Shown in pieces: positions 39,255-48,731 of a stretch of 64,000 nucleotides of DNA (position 1 is the first letter of the stretch; every line of letters starts with the position of its first letter). Source of the stretch: an uncultured Pelagibacteraceae bacterium (GTDB lineage Bacteria; Pseudomonadota; Alphaproteobacteria; Pelagibacterales; Pelagibacteraceae); NCBI GenBank assembly GCA_902536925.1, contig CACAZL010000001.1, positions 1-64,000 of the forward strand. Direction: 5' to 3'. The notes below the pieces were generated by a model, which saw nothing but the letters and a program-made list of their open reading frames with translations, was not told the DNA's origin and did not search any database. Made by a program: the position numbers and the translations under genes.

Positions 39255-40226
39255 TTAATTATAAGCAGCAAGAACACTAGCACCTCTATCGCCAGCTTTT
39301 TTCTTCCATTCTTCTGCCATTGTAGCTCCAACTTTTTTGAAATGACTTTCAAGGGCTGCATTTACTTTGCCTACTTTCATTCCAGCATCAGCTAAAGCTT
39401 TTTTATCAGCAACATTTCCTTTTTTTGAAAGTGCCCAACCTTTTTTCTCAGCAACTGTTGCCTCTTGCATAATCATTTTTTGTGTAGCTTTATCTAATTT
39501 ATTCCAAGAACCTCTGTGAGCTACAATCATATTTTTTGGAAACCAAGCTGCAATATCATAAAAATACTTTACTCCATTTTCCCAAATTTTACTGTTCTTA
39601 CCAGTAGTTGGTGAAGTAATCATACTTTCAACCGCACCAGTTGAGAATGCTTGGCTTATTTCAGCTGCTTCTATTTTTGTAGGAGCCATACCTGTCAACT
39701 CGGCCATTCTAATAGTTGCAGAATTATATGCTCTAAATTTTAAACCTTTTAAATCAGCAACACTATTAATTTCCTTTTTACTATAAAGACCTTGAGCAGG
39801 CCATGGTACAGCGTATAAAAATACAAGACCTTTTTGATCTAGACCTTTAATTATTGCAGGCTTAGATGCTTGATACAGTTTCATAGCATCATCATAAGAT
39901 GTCGCAAGAAATGGTTGCGAATCAATCTCTAATAACGGATCCTCTTTACCTAAAGCCGACATAAATCTCTCGCCAATTTGAGCTTGTCCAGTTCTAACAG
40001 CCCTAAATATCTCTCCACCTTTAAATAGAGATCCACCTGGGTGTGTTACTATTGTTAATTTCCCCCCACTTTTTTCTGAAACATTTTTAGCAAATTCAGC
40101 TGCATTAGCAGAATGGAAGTTGCTTGCACCATATGCTAGTGCCATATCCCATTTTTCTGCGGCAAAAGCATTAGCAGATAAAATAACAGAAAATAAAACA
40201 GAGAGTAAAATTTTGAAAAGTTTCAT
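39255..40226 (-). CDS. dctP: TRAP transporter substrate-binding protein (DctP-like)
   Basis: Signal peptide; LAYGASNFHSANAAEFAKNVSEKSGGKLTIVTHPGGSLFKGGEIFRAVRTGQAQIGE; GLKFRAYNSATIRMAELTGMAP. Confidence 0.94.
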   Translation of the reverse strand: MKLFKILLSVLFSVILSANAFAAEKWDMALAYGASNFHSANAAEFAKNVSEKSGGKLTIVTHPGGSLFKGGEIFRAVRTGQAQIGERFMSALGKEDPLLEIDSQPFLATSYDDAMKLYQASKPAIIKGLDQKGLVFLYAVPWPAQGLYSKKEINSVADLKGLKFRAYNSATIRMAELTGMAPTKIEAAEISQAFSTGAVESMITSPTTGKNSKIWENGVKYFYDIAAWFPKNMIVAHRGSWNKLDKATQKMIMQEATVAEKKGWALSKKGNVADKKALADAGMKVGKVNAALESHFKKVGATMAEEWKKKAGDRGASVLAAYN

Positions 40227-40338
40227 AAATCCTCCATATTTCTAAAAAACATATCTCATTATGTATTAAAACTTAAATCAATAAAAATTTTTGATGTTTT
40301 ATTGAAAAATTATAAATAATTACTATTATAATAACATC

Positions 40339-40950
40339 TTGATCGAACAATCACTCATTTTACTGCAAATTATATTTATAGATATTATTCTTGCGGCAGA
40401 TAATGCAATAATAATAGGATTAATAGCAGCTAATTTTGTCCCAAAAAATAGAAAAAAAATAATATTCTGGGGAGTGGTTGGAGCGTTAGTTTTCAAAGTT
40501 ATATTTGCAATATTTGCAACATATTTATTTAAGTTTTACTTCATTAAAATTCTTGGTGGATTACTTTTAATTTGGATTGTTAATGACTTAAGAAAAGATT
40601 TATTTGAAATTCAAAAAATTAAGTCTCCTAAAAAGAAATCTATGGAGCCTTCATTTATCAAAAGTATTTACAAAGTTTTATTTGCAGATATTACAATTAG
40701 TTTTGATAACGTTATTGGAGTTGTTGGTGCAGCCAAAGGTAATTTTGGTTTTATGATTTTTGGCTTAGTATTATCAGTAGTTCTTACTGGAGCTTTAGCT
40801 ACTTATTTAGCAAATTATATACAAAAACATTTATGGATAGCTTATATAGGTTTAGGTTTTATACTATTGGTTGCTATTCAATTAGTAATAGGTGGGCTAG
40901 TCGATTTAGAAATTTTAAATATTAATGAAAAATATATAAAGTATTTCTAA
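40339..40950 (+). CDS. TerC-family membrane protein
   Basis: IIFIDIILAADNAIIIGLIA; VLFADITISFDNVIGVVGAAKGN. Confidence 0.9.
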   Translation: MIEQSLILLQIIFIDIILAADNAIIIGLIAANFVPKNRKKIIFWGVVGALVFKVIFAIFATYLFKFYFIKILGGLLLIWIVNDLRKDLFEIQKIKSPKKKSMEPSFIKSIYKVLFADITISFDNVIGVVGAAKGNFGFMIFGLVLSVVLTGALATYLANYIQKHLWIAYIGLGFILLVAIQLVIGGLVDLEILNINEKYIKYF

Positions 40951-40952
40951 TA

Positions 40953-41372
40953 TTACCAAGTTCCAGTATTTTCCATCGATGACCAGGGCTCTTTAGGGGG
41001 AAGATTGCCTTCCTGAAGTATTTCAATTGATATTTTATCTGGTGATTTCACAAATGCCATATGGCCATCTCTAGGTGGTCTATTAATTGTATAACCCATA
41101 TCCATTAATCTTTGGCATATTTCGTATATATTTTTAACTCTATAAGCTAAGTGACCAAAATTTCTAGATCCCTCTCCTAAATTATCGCCATCCCAATTAT
41201 AAGTAAGTTCAATTTCTGCATAATTGTCGTTTGGTGCAGCTAAAAAAATTAATGTGTATCTACCTTTTTCATTTTCCATTCTTTTTGTCTCTTTTAAACC
41301 CAGTCCATCACAAAAAAATTTTAAAGACTCTTCAATATTAGAAATTCTAATCATTGTGTGTAAATATTTCAT
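40953..41372 (-). CDS. gloA: Lactoylglutathione lyase (VOC/glyoxalase I)
   Basis: YLHTMIRISNIEESLKFFCDGLGLKETKR; ELTYNWDGDNLGEGSRNFGHLAYRV; PDKISIEILQ. Confidence 0.92.
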   Translation of the reverse strand: MKYLHTMIRISNIEESLKFFCDGLGLKETKRMENEKGRYTLIFLAAPNDNYAEIELTYNWDGDNLGEGSRNFGHLAYRVKNIYEICQRLMDMGYTINRPPRDGHMAFVKSPDKISIEILQEGNLPPKEPWSSMENTGTW

Positions 41373-41392
41373 AGTAAAATTATAATTTATTT

Positions 41393-42964
41393 TTATTCTA
41401 GTTCAATAGTGCTCGGTGGTTTAGAGGTCACATCATAAACCACTCTATTTATACCTCGAATGTTATTAACTATTTTATTAGATACCATCTGCATAAATGA
41501 TTTATTAAATTGAAAATAATCTGCAGTCATTCCATCTTCAGATGTTATTGCTCTGAGTAAACATAAATATTCATAGGTTCTATTGTCTCCCATTACACCA
41601 ACTGTTTTAACAGGTAGTAATGCGGCATAAGCCTGCCATATCTTATGATATAGATTGTGTTCTCTTAATGCATTAATAAAATAATTGTCTGCTTCTTTTA
41701 AAATTTTTATTTTTTCTTTAGTAATTGTGCCAGGCATTCTAATTGATAAACCAGGACCAGGAAAAGGATGTCTAGAAATAATTTCTTTACTTAAATTTAA
41801 TTCTAAACCTAACATTCTAACTTCATCTTTAAATAAATACTTCAATGGCTCAATTAATTTTAATTTCATCCTTTTCGGCAGACCACCTACATTATGATGA
41901 GACTTAATTTTTGAAGTTTGACTTCCTGTTACAGATTTACTTTCAATTAAATCAGGGTATAGAGTTCCTTGAGCTAAAAATTTTACATTTTTTATTTTTT
42001 TTGCGTATTTTTCAAAAAGTTTGATAAATAAATTTCCAATAATTTTTCTTTTTTTTTCTGGGTCTGTTACATTTTTTAATTTACTTATGAATAATTGTTC
42101 AGCATTTACATAAATTAAATTCAATTTAAATTTTTTTTTAAAAGTATTCACTACTTGTTTTTCCTCATTTTTTCTAAGCAGACCAGTATTGACGAATATA
42201 CAAGTTAAGTTTTTACCAATCGCATTACTTATTAATTTTGCTACTACACTACTATCCACTCCACCAGATAATGCACAAATTACTTTAGAATTTCCAACTT
42301 GTTCCTTAATTTGCTGTATAAGTTTGGATTTTTGATTTTTTGATGTCCAATTTTTTTTAATTTTACAAATTTTAATAACAAAGTTTTTTAATATTATTTT
42401 GCCTTTAACCGTGTGAGAAACCTCTGGATGAAACTGTATGCCATATATATTTTTTTTTATATTTTCTATCATGCATAATTTCGAATTTGAGGATTTTGCT
42501 ATAACTTTAAAACCTTTAGGTAATTTAATTACCTCATCTCCATGACTCATCCATACATTGGTAGATTTTTTTGAAAAGAAATTTTCAGTTAAAGCACTTT
42601 TTTTTAATTTTGTAACTTTTGCTAACCCGAATTCTCTTGATTTTGCTTGTTTTACTTTACCTCCTAATTCTTTAGAAATTATCTGGTGACCAAAGCAAAT
42701 ACCTAAAACTGGAATATTTAAACTTAATATACTTTTATTAAATTTAACTTTTTTATTTTGATAAACATTTAAGGGTCCCCCTGATAAAATGATACCTTTC
42801 ACATTTTTTTCAGTTTTGTGGTCTTTAAGTTTGTTGTGACTTATAATTTCACAAAAAACATTTAGTTCTCTTACTTTTCTTGCAATTAATTGTGTAAACT
42901 GAGACCCAAAATCGATTATTAAAACTTTATCTAGATTATTTTCAAGACGCATCTTTTTTTTCAA
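41393..42964 (-). CDS. guaA: GMP synthase (glutamine-hydrolysing)
   Basis: [61 protein letters not shown]; start may be 42952. Confidence 0.96.
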   Translation of the reverse strand: MKKKMRLENNLDKVLIIDFGSQFTQLIARKVRELNVFCEIISHNKLKDHKTEKNVKGIILSGGPLNVYQNKKVKFNKSILSLNIPVLGICFGHQIISKELGGKVKQAKSREFGLAKVTKLKKSALTENFFSKKSTNVWMSHGDEVIKLPKGFKVIAKSSNSKLCMIENIKKNIYGIQFHPEVSHTVKGKIILKNFVIKICKIKKNWTSKNQKSKLIQQIKEQVGNSKVICALSGGVDSSVVAKLISNAIGKNLTCIFVNTGLLRKNEEKQVVNTFKKKFKLNLIYVNAEQLFISKLKNVTDPEKKRKIIGNLFIKLFEKYAKKIKNVKFLAQGTLYPDLIESKSVTGSQTSKIKSHHNVGGLPKRMKLKLIEPLKYLFKDEVRMLGLELNLSKEIISRHPFPGPGLSIRMPGTITKEKIKILKEADNYFINALREHNLYHKIWQAYAALLPVKTVGVMGDNRTYEYLCLLRAITSEDGMTADYFQFNKSFMQMVSNKIVNNIRGINRVVYDVTSKPPSTIELE

Positions 42965-43376
42965 ACTCTTTTAGGCGTTTGTTAATAGATGCGATTTTAT
43001 CACAAAGGTTCGAGCATATTTTCTTAAAATCTTCTCTAAGTTCCTCTGCTTTAGAAAAATTAGATCTTTCTAACTCAATATCTATTAATAGATACATTGC
43101 CTCTTCGTTGTTTGGCTCGAGTAGTAAGACCGTATTTATATTTTTTTCCAGTTCTGTTTTATTTTCTTCATTTTTAAATATTTTTGCTAAATATAGATAT
43201 GACTTTGAGTCTTTGGGATTGTATACAATATTTCTTTGAAATAAAAATTTTGAATCTTCATATTTTTCATTTTCATAAAGATTTTTTGCTTCATCAAAAA
43301 AATTAACTTTCTCAGCGTTAACATTGAAAATTAAATTAAAAAGTAAAATTATTGCTAAGGTAATTTTTTTTATCAT
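42942..43376 (-). CDS. Secreted TPR-like protein between guaB and guaA
   Basis: Signal peptide [21 protein letters not shown]; helical repeat pattern. Confidence 0.7.
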   Translation of the reverse strand: MIKKITLAIILLFNLIFNVNAEKVNFFDEAKNLYENEKYEDSKFLFQRNIVYNPKDSKSYLYLAKIFKNEENKTELEKNINTVLLLEPNNEEAMYLLIDIELERSNFSKAEELREDFKKICSNLCDKIASINKRLKEFEKKDAS

Positions 43377-44437
43377 CTTTTTATTTCGTCTATGTTATGT
43401 ACCATACTTTCATAAAAACCTGCTTTAGTAATTTTGACAAATTTTGGTTTTTTTCTAAGATCTTTAATTCTTTTTGCACCCAAGTAACCCATTGATGATT
43501 TTAAACCCCCTACTAGTTGGTAGATGATTTTTTCAACTGTGCCTTTGTATTTGACAAAACCTTCAACACCTTCTGCTACATATTTTGAAGTATCTTTTTG
43601 TTTTGATTGAAAATATCTATCTGCTGATCCTTTATTCATTGCTCCAATAGATCCCATACCCCTAAAGCTTTTAAATAATTTACCACCTCTTTTTATAATT
43701 CTACCTGGAGCCTGATCTGTTCCTGCAAATAATGATCCAATCATCACCGCATCTGCTCCTGCTGCAAGTGCTTTTGCAATATCTCCAGAAAATTTGATAC
43801 CTCCATCAGCTATTAATGTTGTTTTACTTTTGCCCATACCTTTTTTTACATCTAAAATTGCACTTAACTGTGGAACTCCAATCCCGGCAACTAATCTTGT
43901 AGTGCATATAGATCCTGGTCCAATTCCAACTTTTATAATATCTACTCCTTGCTTAATCAGAAATTTAGCTGCTTCTGCTGTAGCAATATTACCTGCACAT
44001 AAAGCTGTTTTAGTTGGTTTAATTTTTTTAATTTTTTTTATTATTTCAGCTACTTTTTTTGTGTGACCATGAGCTGTATCAACAACAATTAAATCGATAT
44101 TTTCTTTTAAAATCTTTTGAGCTCTTATGTGTTCGTTTAAACTTGCACCAACAGCTGCACCAACTAACATTTTTTTTGCTTTTACTTTTCTTATTTCTTT
44201 TATCTGATCATTTATTGATAAATTTCTATGTATAACACCTATTCCACCCTTTTTACCGATTGAAATAGCCATATTAGACTCTGTTACAGTATCCATTGCT
44301 GAAGTTAGAAGGGGTATAGAAATATTTAAGTGTTTTGATAATTTAACTTCTGTCTTTACTTCTGAAGGTAAAATTTCAGAATAATTTGGTGCTAAAGTTA
44401 CATCATCGAAAGTGAGCGCTTCTTTGATAGGATCCAT
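43373..44437 (-). CDS. guaB: IMP dehydrogenase lacking the CBS (Bateman) module
   Basis: ALTFDDVTLAPNYSEILPSEV; TSAMDTVTES; GIGPGSICTTRLVAGIGVPQ catalytic loop; FRGMGSIGAM; 354 aa only. Confidence 0.94.
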   Translation of the reverse strand: MDPIKEALTFDDVTLAPNYSEILPSEVKTEVKLSKHLNISIPLLTSAMDTVTESNMAISIGKKGGIGVIHRNLSINDQIKEIRKVKAKKMLVGAAVGASLNEHIRAQKILKENIDLIVVDTAHGHTKKVAEIIKKIKKIKPTKTALCAGNIATAEAAKFLIKQGVDIIKVGIGPGSICTTRLVAGIGVPQLSAILDVKKGMGKSKTTLIADGGIKFSGDIAKALAAGADAVMIGSLFAGTDQAPGRIIKRGGKLFKSFRGMGSIGAMNKGSADRYFQSKQKDTSKYVAEGVEGFVKYKGTVEKIIYQLVGGLKSSMGYLGAKRIKDLRKKPKFVKITKAGFYESMVHNIDEIKR

Positions 44438-44474
44438 GTCCTTATATAAACGATTCTTAAAAAAATGAAAGTAT

Positions 44475-45086
44475 CTATCTTAAATTTTTGCAGATTAAAA
44501 AACTTTCTTTAGAGTCTTTTCTACTTGCTGGAGGCTTATAGACATTAAATTTTACAAAATTTTTTTTTGAAAATGCAATTATCTCATTAAATGAAGTTCC
44601 CATAAATAATTTTGAGACAAAATAACCATTTGGCTTCATCATTTTTGTAGCGAAATCCAAAGCTTCTAAAACTAATTCTCCAGTTACCATAGAGTCTATA
44701 TTTTTATTTCCAGTAGTATTGACTGCCATATCTGAAATAATTAGGTCAATTTTTCCACCAAAGTAATTATTAATTTTATTTTGTTGCTCAGTATCCGTAA
44801 AATCCCCTTTTAAAATTTTTACATTCTTTATTTCTTCTATTTCTTTTAGATCTATTGCTAAATGCTTATTACATTTTAAATTACTTGATATATATTGAGA
44901 CCAGCTTCCAGGAGCAGCTCCAAGATCTATTACTGATATATTATTTTTTAAAAATTTAAATTTTTCGTTAATTTCCTTTAATTTATAAACGGCTCTTGAT
45001 CTATATCCTTCAACTTTTGATTGTCTAACATAAATATCTCTTCTCTGCTTATTAATCCAATTTTTTGAGATTTTATTTTTTTTCAA
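44475..45086 (-). CDS. rlmE: 23S rRNA (uridine-2'-O)-methyltransferase
   Basis: SRAVYKLKEINEKFKFLKNNISVIDLGAAPGSWSQYI; DLIISDMAVNTTGNKNIDS. Confidence 0.93.
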   Translation of the reverse strand: MKKNKISKNWINKQRRDIYVRQSKVEGYRSRAVYKLKEINEKFKFLKNNISVIDLGAAPGSWSQYISSNLKCNKHLAIDLKEIEEIKNVKILKGDFTDTEQQNKINNYFGGKIDLIISDMAVNTTGNKNIDSMVTGELVLEALDFATKMMKPNGYFVSKLFMGTSFNEIIAFSKKNFVKFNVYKPPASRKDSKESFLICKNLR

Positions 45087-45997
45087 TTAGTTTTGAACCT
45101 TAAAGATTTTGAGATTTTATTATTATCCAAAGTATTTAATTCTATCTCTAGATTTTTCTCGTTTCTCATATCTTTATCATTTACTTTAATACCACTAGCC
45201 AAATGTATAATTCCAATTTTATGATTTGGTAAAAAAGGTTCCACGAAAATTTTATTCTTTTCATCAAACTTTGGAAGTAAGTTGCTGGCCAACCAGTTAC
45301 AATTATGAGGAAGAAATTCAACATCTACATTATCAATATATACACATATATTTATTGCTAGTTGCTCTGAACCAAATATTTGGCCATGACTAAGAGTAGT
45401 TTTTAAATTTTTTTGCCAAACATTCCAACAATTAGAGTCTTTTTCTAATGAGAAAACACCAATATTAATATGCGGAGCAAATGCTAACTTTCTTGCTTTA
45501 TTAATATCAATTTTAGATTTAATAGCATGTTTAAAATTTTGAGATTTTATAATGGCTAATTTTCCAAACAACCAATTAACGTTACTTAATATTCTATATC
45601 CAGGTGTCATTGTCTGGGTAATGCCTAGTTTGCCATTATCACAAGCCTTAAAATATAAGTCTATTGAACTCCAATCTTGAACCCAAGCATCACAATCAAT
45701 CCACAGATATTTTTTATAGTTAGGAAAATATTTTGGAAGAAATGCTCTTGATACCTGACTTTTTAGCCATTCTTTACCTTTAACTTTAGATTGTGGAACC
45801 TCAATATCCCATTCGGCTTTTTTGATCTCATCTACTTTATTTTTTAGAAGAGCAGTTTGCTCCTCTGTTAAACCTGCATCAAGTATACAAATAGCAACCT
45901 TTTCAGTGTGATTGAATTGTTTAATAGAGTCTATTAATTCATTTAGTAATTCAAAGTAATTAGAATCTGCTAGAGAAATAATAACATTCTCTTTCAT
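45083..45997 (-). CDS. GT8-like/nucleotide-diphospho-sugar transferase-fold protein
   Basis: YLWIDCDAWVQDWSSIDLYFKACDNGKLG (DxD-like), GSEQLAINICVY. Confidence 0.6.
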   Translation of the reverse strand: MKENVIISLADSNYFELLNELIDSIKQFNHTEKVAICILDAGLTEEQTALLKNKVDEIKKAEWDIEVPQSKVKGKEWLKSQVSRAFLPKYFPNYKKYLWIDCDAWVQDWSSIDLYFKACDNGKLGITQTMTPGYRILSNVNWLFGKLAIIKSQNFKHAIKSKIDINKARKLAFAPHINIGVFSLEKDSNCWNVWQKNLKTTLSHGQIFGSEQLAINICVYIDNVDVEFLPHNCNWLASNLLPKFDEKNKIFVEPFLPNHKIGIIHLASGIKVNDKDMRNEKNLEIELNTLDNNKISKSLRFKTN

Positions 45998-46794
45998 TAC
46001 AAAACATCTTCGTGATGATCAACGCCATCATCTTTTTCTTTATTTTGTTTTTTTAAAAATAAGTAATGAATTGAACTTGCTGGAATCATTAATAAATAAA
46101 TAATTCCTGAAATTATAATTGTATTAAATGTATATATTAGCAACAAACCAAAATATAAAATTATTCCAAATAAAAGAAATATAGAAGTACTTCTTGGAAC
46201 AACGATTCTTTTCAAAGAATATGTAGGAATTTTACTTATCAAAAGTACAGAAATAACAATGAATAAAGATGGAACAATAATATTTTTATTAATAGCTATA
46301 AACTGAACTTCACTAAAACTATAAATTAATGGCATTAATACCAATACTCCACCTGCTGGTGATGGAATACCTTCAAAAAAATTATCTCTCCATGAAGGTT
46401 CACCTCCTGTTGAAACATTAAATCTTGCAAGTCTTAAGGCAACACAAACCACATATATTAAAGATATTAACCAACCAAATCTGCCGATATTATCTAGCGC
46501 CCAGAAATACATTATGAATGCTGGCGCAACTCCAAAACTAATTACATCCGTTAATGAGTCTAATTCTTTTCCAACTTTTGATGTGGCTTTAATTAATCTT
46601 GCAATTCTTCCATCTAAACCATCAATGATTGCAGCAATTAAAACTGCAATAACTGATAATTCAAATCTTCCATCAAATGCAAACTTAATTGAAGTCAAGC
46701 CAATACATACTCCAACCAAAGTCATAATATTTGGCAAAATAACTCTTGAATTTTTATTTGATACTAATCTTATATTCTTTTTTGGGTTTTCCAT
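45997..46794 (-). CDS. pssA: CDP-diacylglycerol-serine O-phosphatidyltransferase
   Basis: CDP-alcohol phosphotransferase motif DGLDGRIARLIKATSKVGKELDSLTDVISFGVAPA. Confidence 0.95.
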   Translation of the reverse strand: MENPKKNIRLVSNKNSRVILPNIMTLVGVCIGLTSIKFAFDGRFELSVIAVLIAAIIDGLDGRIARLIKATSKVGKELDSLTDVISFGVAPAFIMYFWALDNIGRFGWLISLIYVVCVALRLARFNVSTGGEPSWRDNFFEGIPSPAGGVLVLMPLIYSFSEVQFIAINKNIIVPSLFIVISVLLISKIPTYSLKRIVVPRSTSIFLLFGIILYFGLLLIYTFNTIIISGIIYLLMIPASSIHYLFLKKQNKEKDDGVDHHEDVL

Positions 46795-47442
46795 TTATCT
46801 TTTAGCTATCAATGTTTCTCCAGCAACAGCTCTTTGGTTAACTTTTACTAATGGTTCATAGTTTTCAAAATATAAATCTGCTCTACTTCCGAATCTAATC
46901 ATCCCTATTCTAGATCCTTGATCGACATTTTCTTCAACTGAAGTATCTGTTACTATTCTCCGTGCAACAAGTCCTGCTATTTGGACTACAATTATGTCTT
47001 CTCCATGAGAATTTTTAATTTTATAATAATTTCTTTCATTATCTTCGCTAGCTTTATCAAGAGATGCATTAATAAATTTTCCTGGTTTATATAAAATTTC
47101 TTCAATTTTTCCTGAACATGGAGATCTATTCACATGACAGTCAAATACATTCATAAATATACTTACTTTCTTAAATTTTTTATTTTCAAGTCCCAATTCT
47201 TTTGGTCCGTTTGTATCTAAAACTTGTAAAACCAATCCGTCAGCAGGACTTGTTAAATAGTTCTCATCATTTATTGGAATTCTCTCTGGATCTCTAAAAA
47301 AATAATAACACCAAATACTTAAAACTAAACCTATGAAACCTAAAAAACCATGAATGAAATATAGAATGATCGTTGCTACTACGAAAATTACTATAAATTT
47401 ATAGCCTTCGTTATGAATCTTTGGAAAAATTTTGTCTATCAT
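46795..47442 (-). CDS. psd: Phosphatidylserine decarboxylase (short form)
   Basis: FFRDPERIPI; MNVFDCHVNRSPCSG; IGMIRFGSRADLYF (GS processing site). Confidence 0.94.
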   Translation of the reverse strand: MIDKIFPKIHNEGYKFIVIFVVATIILYFIHGFLGFIGLVLSIWCYYFFRDPERIPINDENYLTSPADGLVLQVLDTNGPKELGLENKKFKKVSIFMNVFDCHVNRSPCSGKIEEILYKPGKFINASLDKASEDNERNYYKIKNSHGEDIIVVQIAGLVARRIVTDTSVEENVDQGSRIGMIRFGSRADLYFENYEPLVKVNQRAVAGETLIAKR

Positions 47443-47471
47443 AATCGTTCAATTGATAATTCTGGATTAAT

Positions 47472-48731
47472 ATGTATATAAAAAGTATAAATTCAATTAT
47501 TAAGATACATCAAAAAATGAGCAAAATTAAGGTAAAAAATCCCATTGTCGAGCTAGACGGCGATGAAATGACAAGAGTAATTTGGGAATTCATCAAAAAC
47601 AAATTAATTCTACCTTATTTAGATTTAGGCATTGAGTATTACGATCTAGGAATGAAAAGCAGGGATGATACAGATGACAAAATTACCGTCGACTGTGCTA
47701 ATGCAATTAAAAAGAATGGAGTAGGTATCAAATGCGCAACTATTACTCCTGACGAGGCGAGAGTTGAAGAATTTAAATTAAAAAAAATGTGGAGATCACC
47801 GAATGGAACAATAAGAAATATTATTGGAGGAACAGTATTTAGAGAGCCAATAATTTGTAAAAATATTCCTAAACTTGTCCCATCTTGGACTGATCCATTA
47901 ATTATTGGAAGGCATGCTTTTGGTGATCAATACAGAGCTACAGATTTTTTAGTTCCAGGAAAAGGTAAATTAGAAGTCAAATGGACATCAGAAGATGGAA
48001 GTGATGAAAAGAAATATGAAGTATTTAATTTTCCAGGACCAGGTATTGCTCTTTCAATGTATAATTTAGATAAATCAATAGAGGACTTTGCAAGATCATG
48101 TTTCAATTACGGCCTAATAAAAAAATGGCCTGTATATTTATCAACAAAGAATACCATACTAAAAAAATATGATGGTAGATTTAAAGATATATTTCAAAAT
48201 ATTTTTGAAAAAGATTTTAAATCAGAATTTGAAAAAAATAATATAACTTATGAACACAGGTTAATCGATGATATGGTTGCTTGTGCAATGAAGTGGCATG
48301 GTAAATATATCTGGGCTTGTAAAAATTATGATGGTGATGTTCAGTCAGACACTGTTGCTCAAGGTTATGGTTCATTAGGTTTAATGACTAGCGTTTTGTT
48401 GGCACCTGATGGCAGAACAATGGAAGCTGAAGCAGCTCATGGAACTGTAACTCGACATTTTAGAATGCATCAGCAAGGTAAAGAAACATCAACTAATCCA
48501 ATTGCATCTATATTTGCTTGGACAAGGGGTTTGGCGCACAGAGGGAAGTTAGATAGCAATGATGAATTAATTAAATTTGCCAAAACTCTTGAAGAAGTAT
48601 GTGTTGAATCAGTTGAATCAGGTTCAATGACTAAAGATTTAGCTATACTAATTGGTCCTTCAACAAAATATTTAACAACTAACCAGTTTTTAGATGTAAT
48701 TGATGGAAGTTTAAAACAAAAATTAAATTAA
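47472..48731 (+). CDS. icd: NADP-dependent isocitrate dehydrogenase
   Basis: [72 protein letters not shown]; start likely 47517 (MSKIKV). Confidence 0.95.
   Translation: MYIKSINSIIKIHQKMSKIKVKNPIVELDGDEMTRVIWEFIKNKLILPYLDLGIEYYDLGMKSRDDTDDKITVDCANAIKKNGVGIKCATITPDEARVEEFKLKKMWRSPNGTIRNIIGGTVFREPIICKNIPKLVPSWTDPLIIGRHAFGDQYRATDFLVPGKGKLEVKWTSEDGSDEKKYEVFNFPGPGIALSMYNLDKSIEDFARSCFNYGLIKKWPVYLSTKNTILKKYDGRFKDIFQNIFEKDFKSEFEKNNITYEHRLIDDMVACAMKWHGKYIWACKNYDGDVQSDTVAQGYGSLGLMTSVLLAPDGRTMEAEAAHGTVTRHFRMHQQGKETSTNPIASIFAWTRGLAHRGKLDSNDELIKFAKTLEEVCVESVESGSMTKDLAILIGPSTKYLTTNQFLDVIDGSLKQKLN

Noticed and set aside
40278-40305. Inverted repeat TCAATAAAA / TTTTATTGA between dctP and terC
   Set aside because: AT-only-like stem with a 10-nt loop in a very AT-rich intergenic region; likely chance
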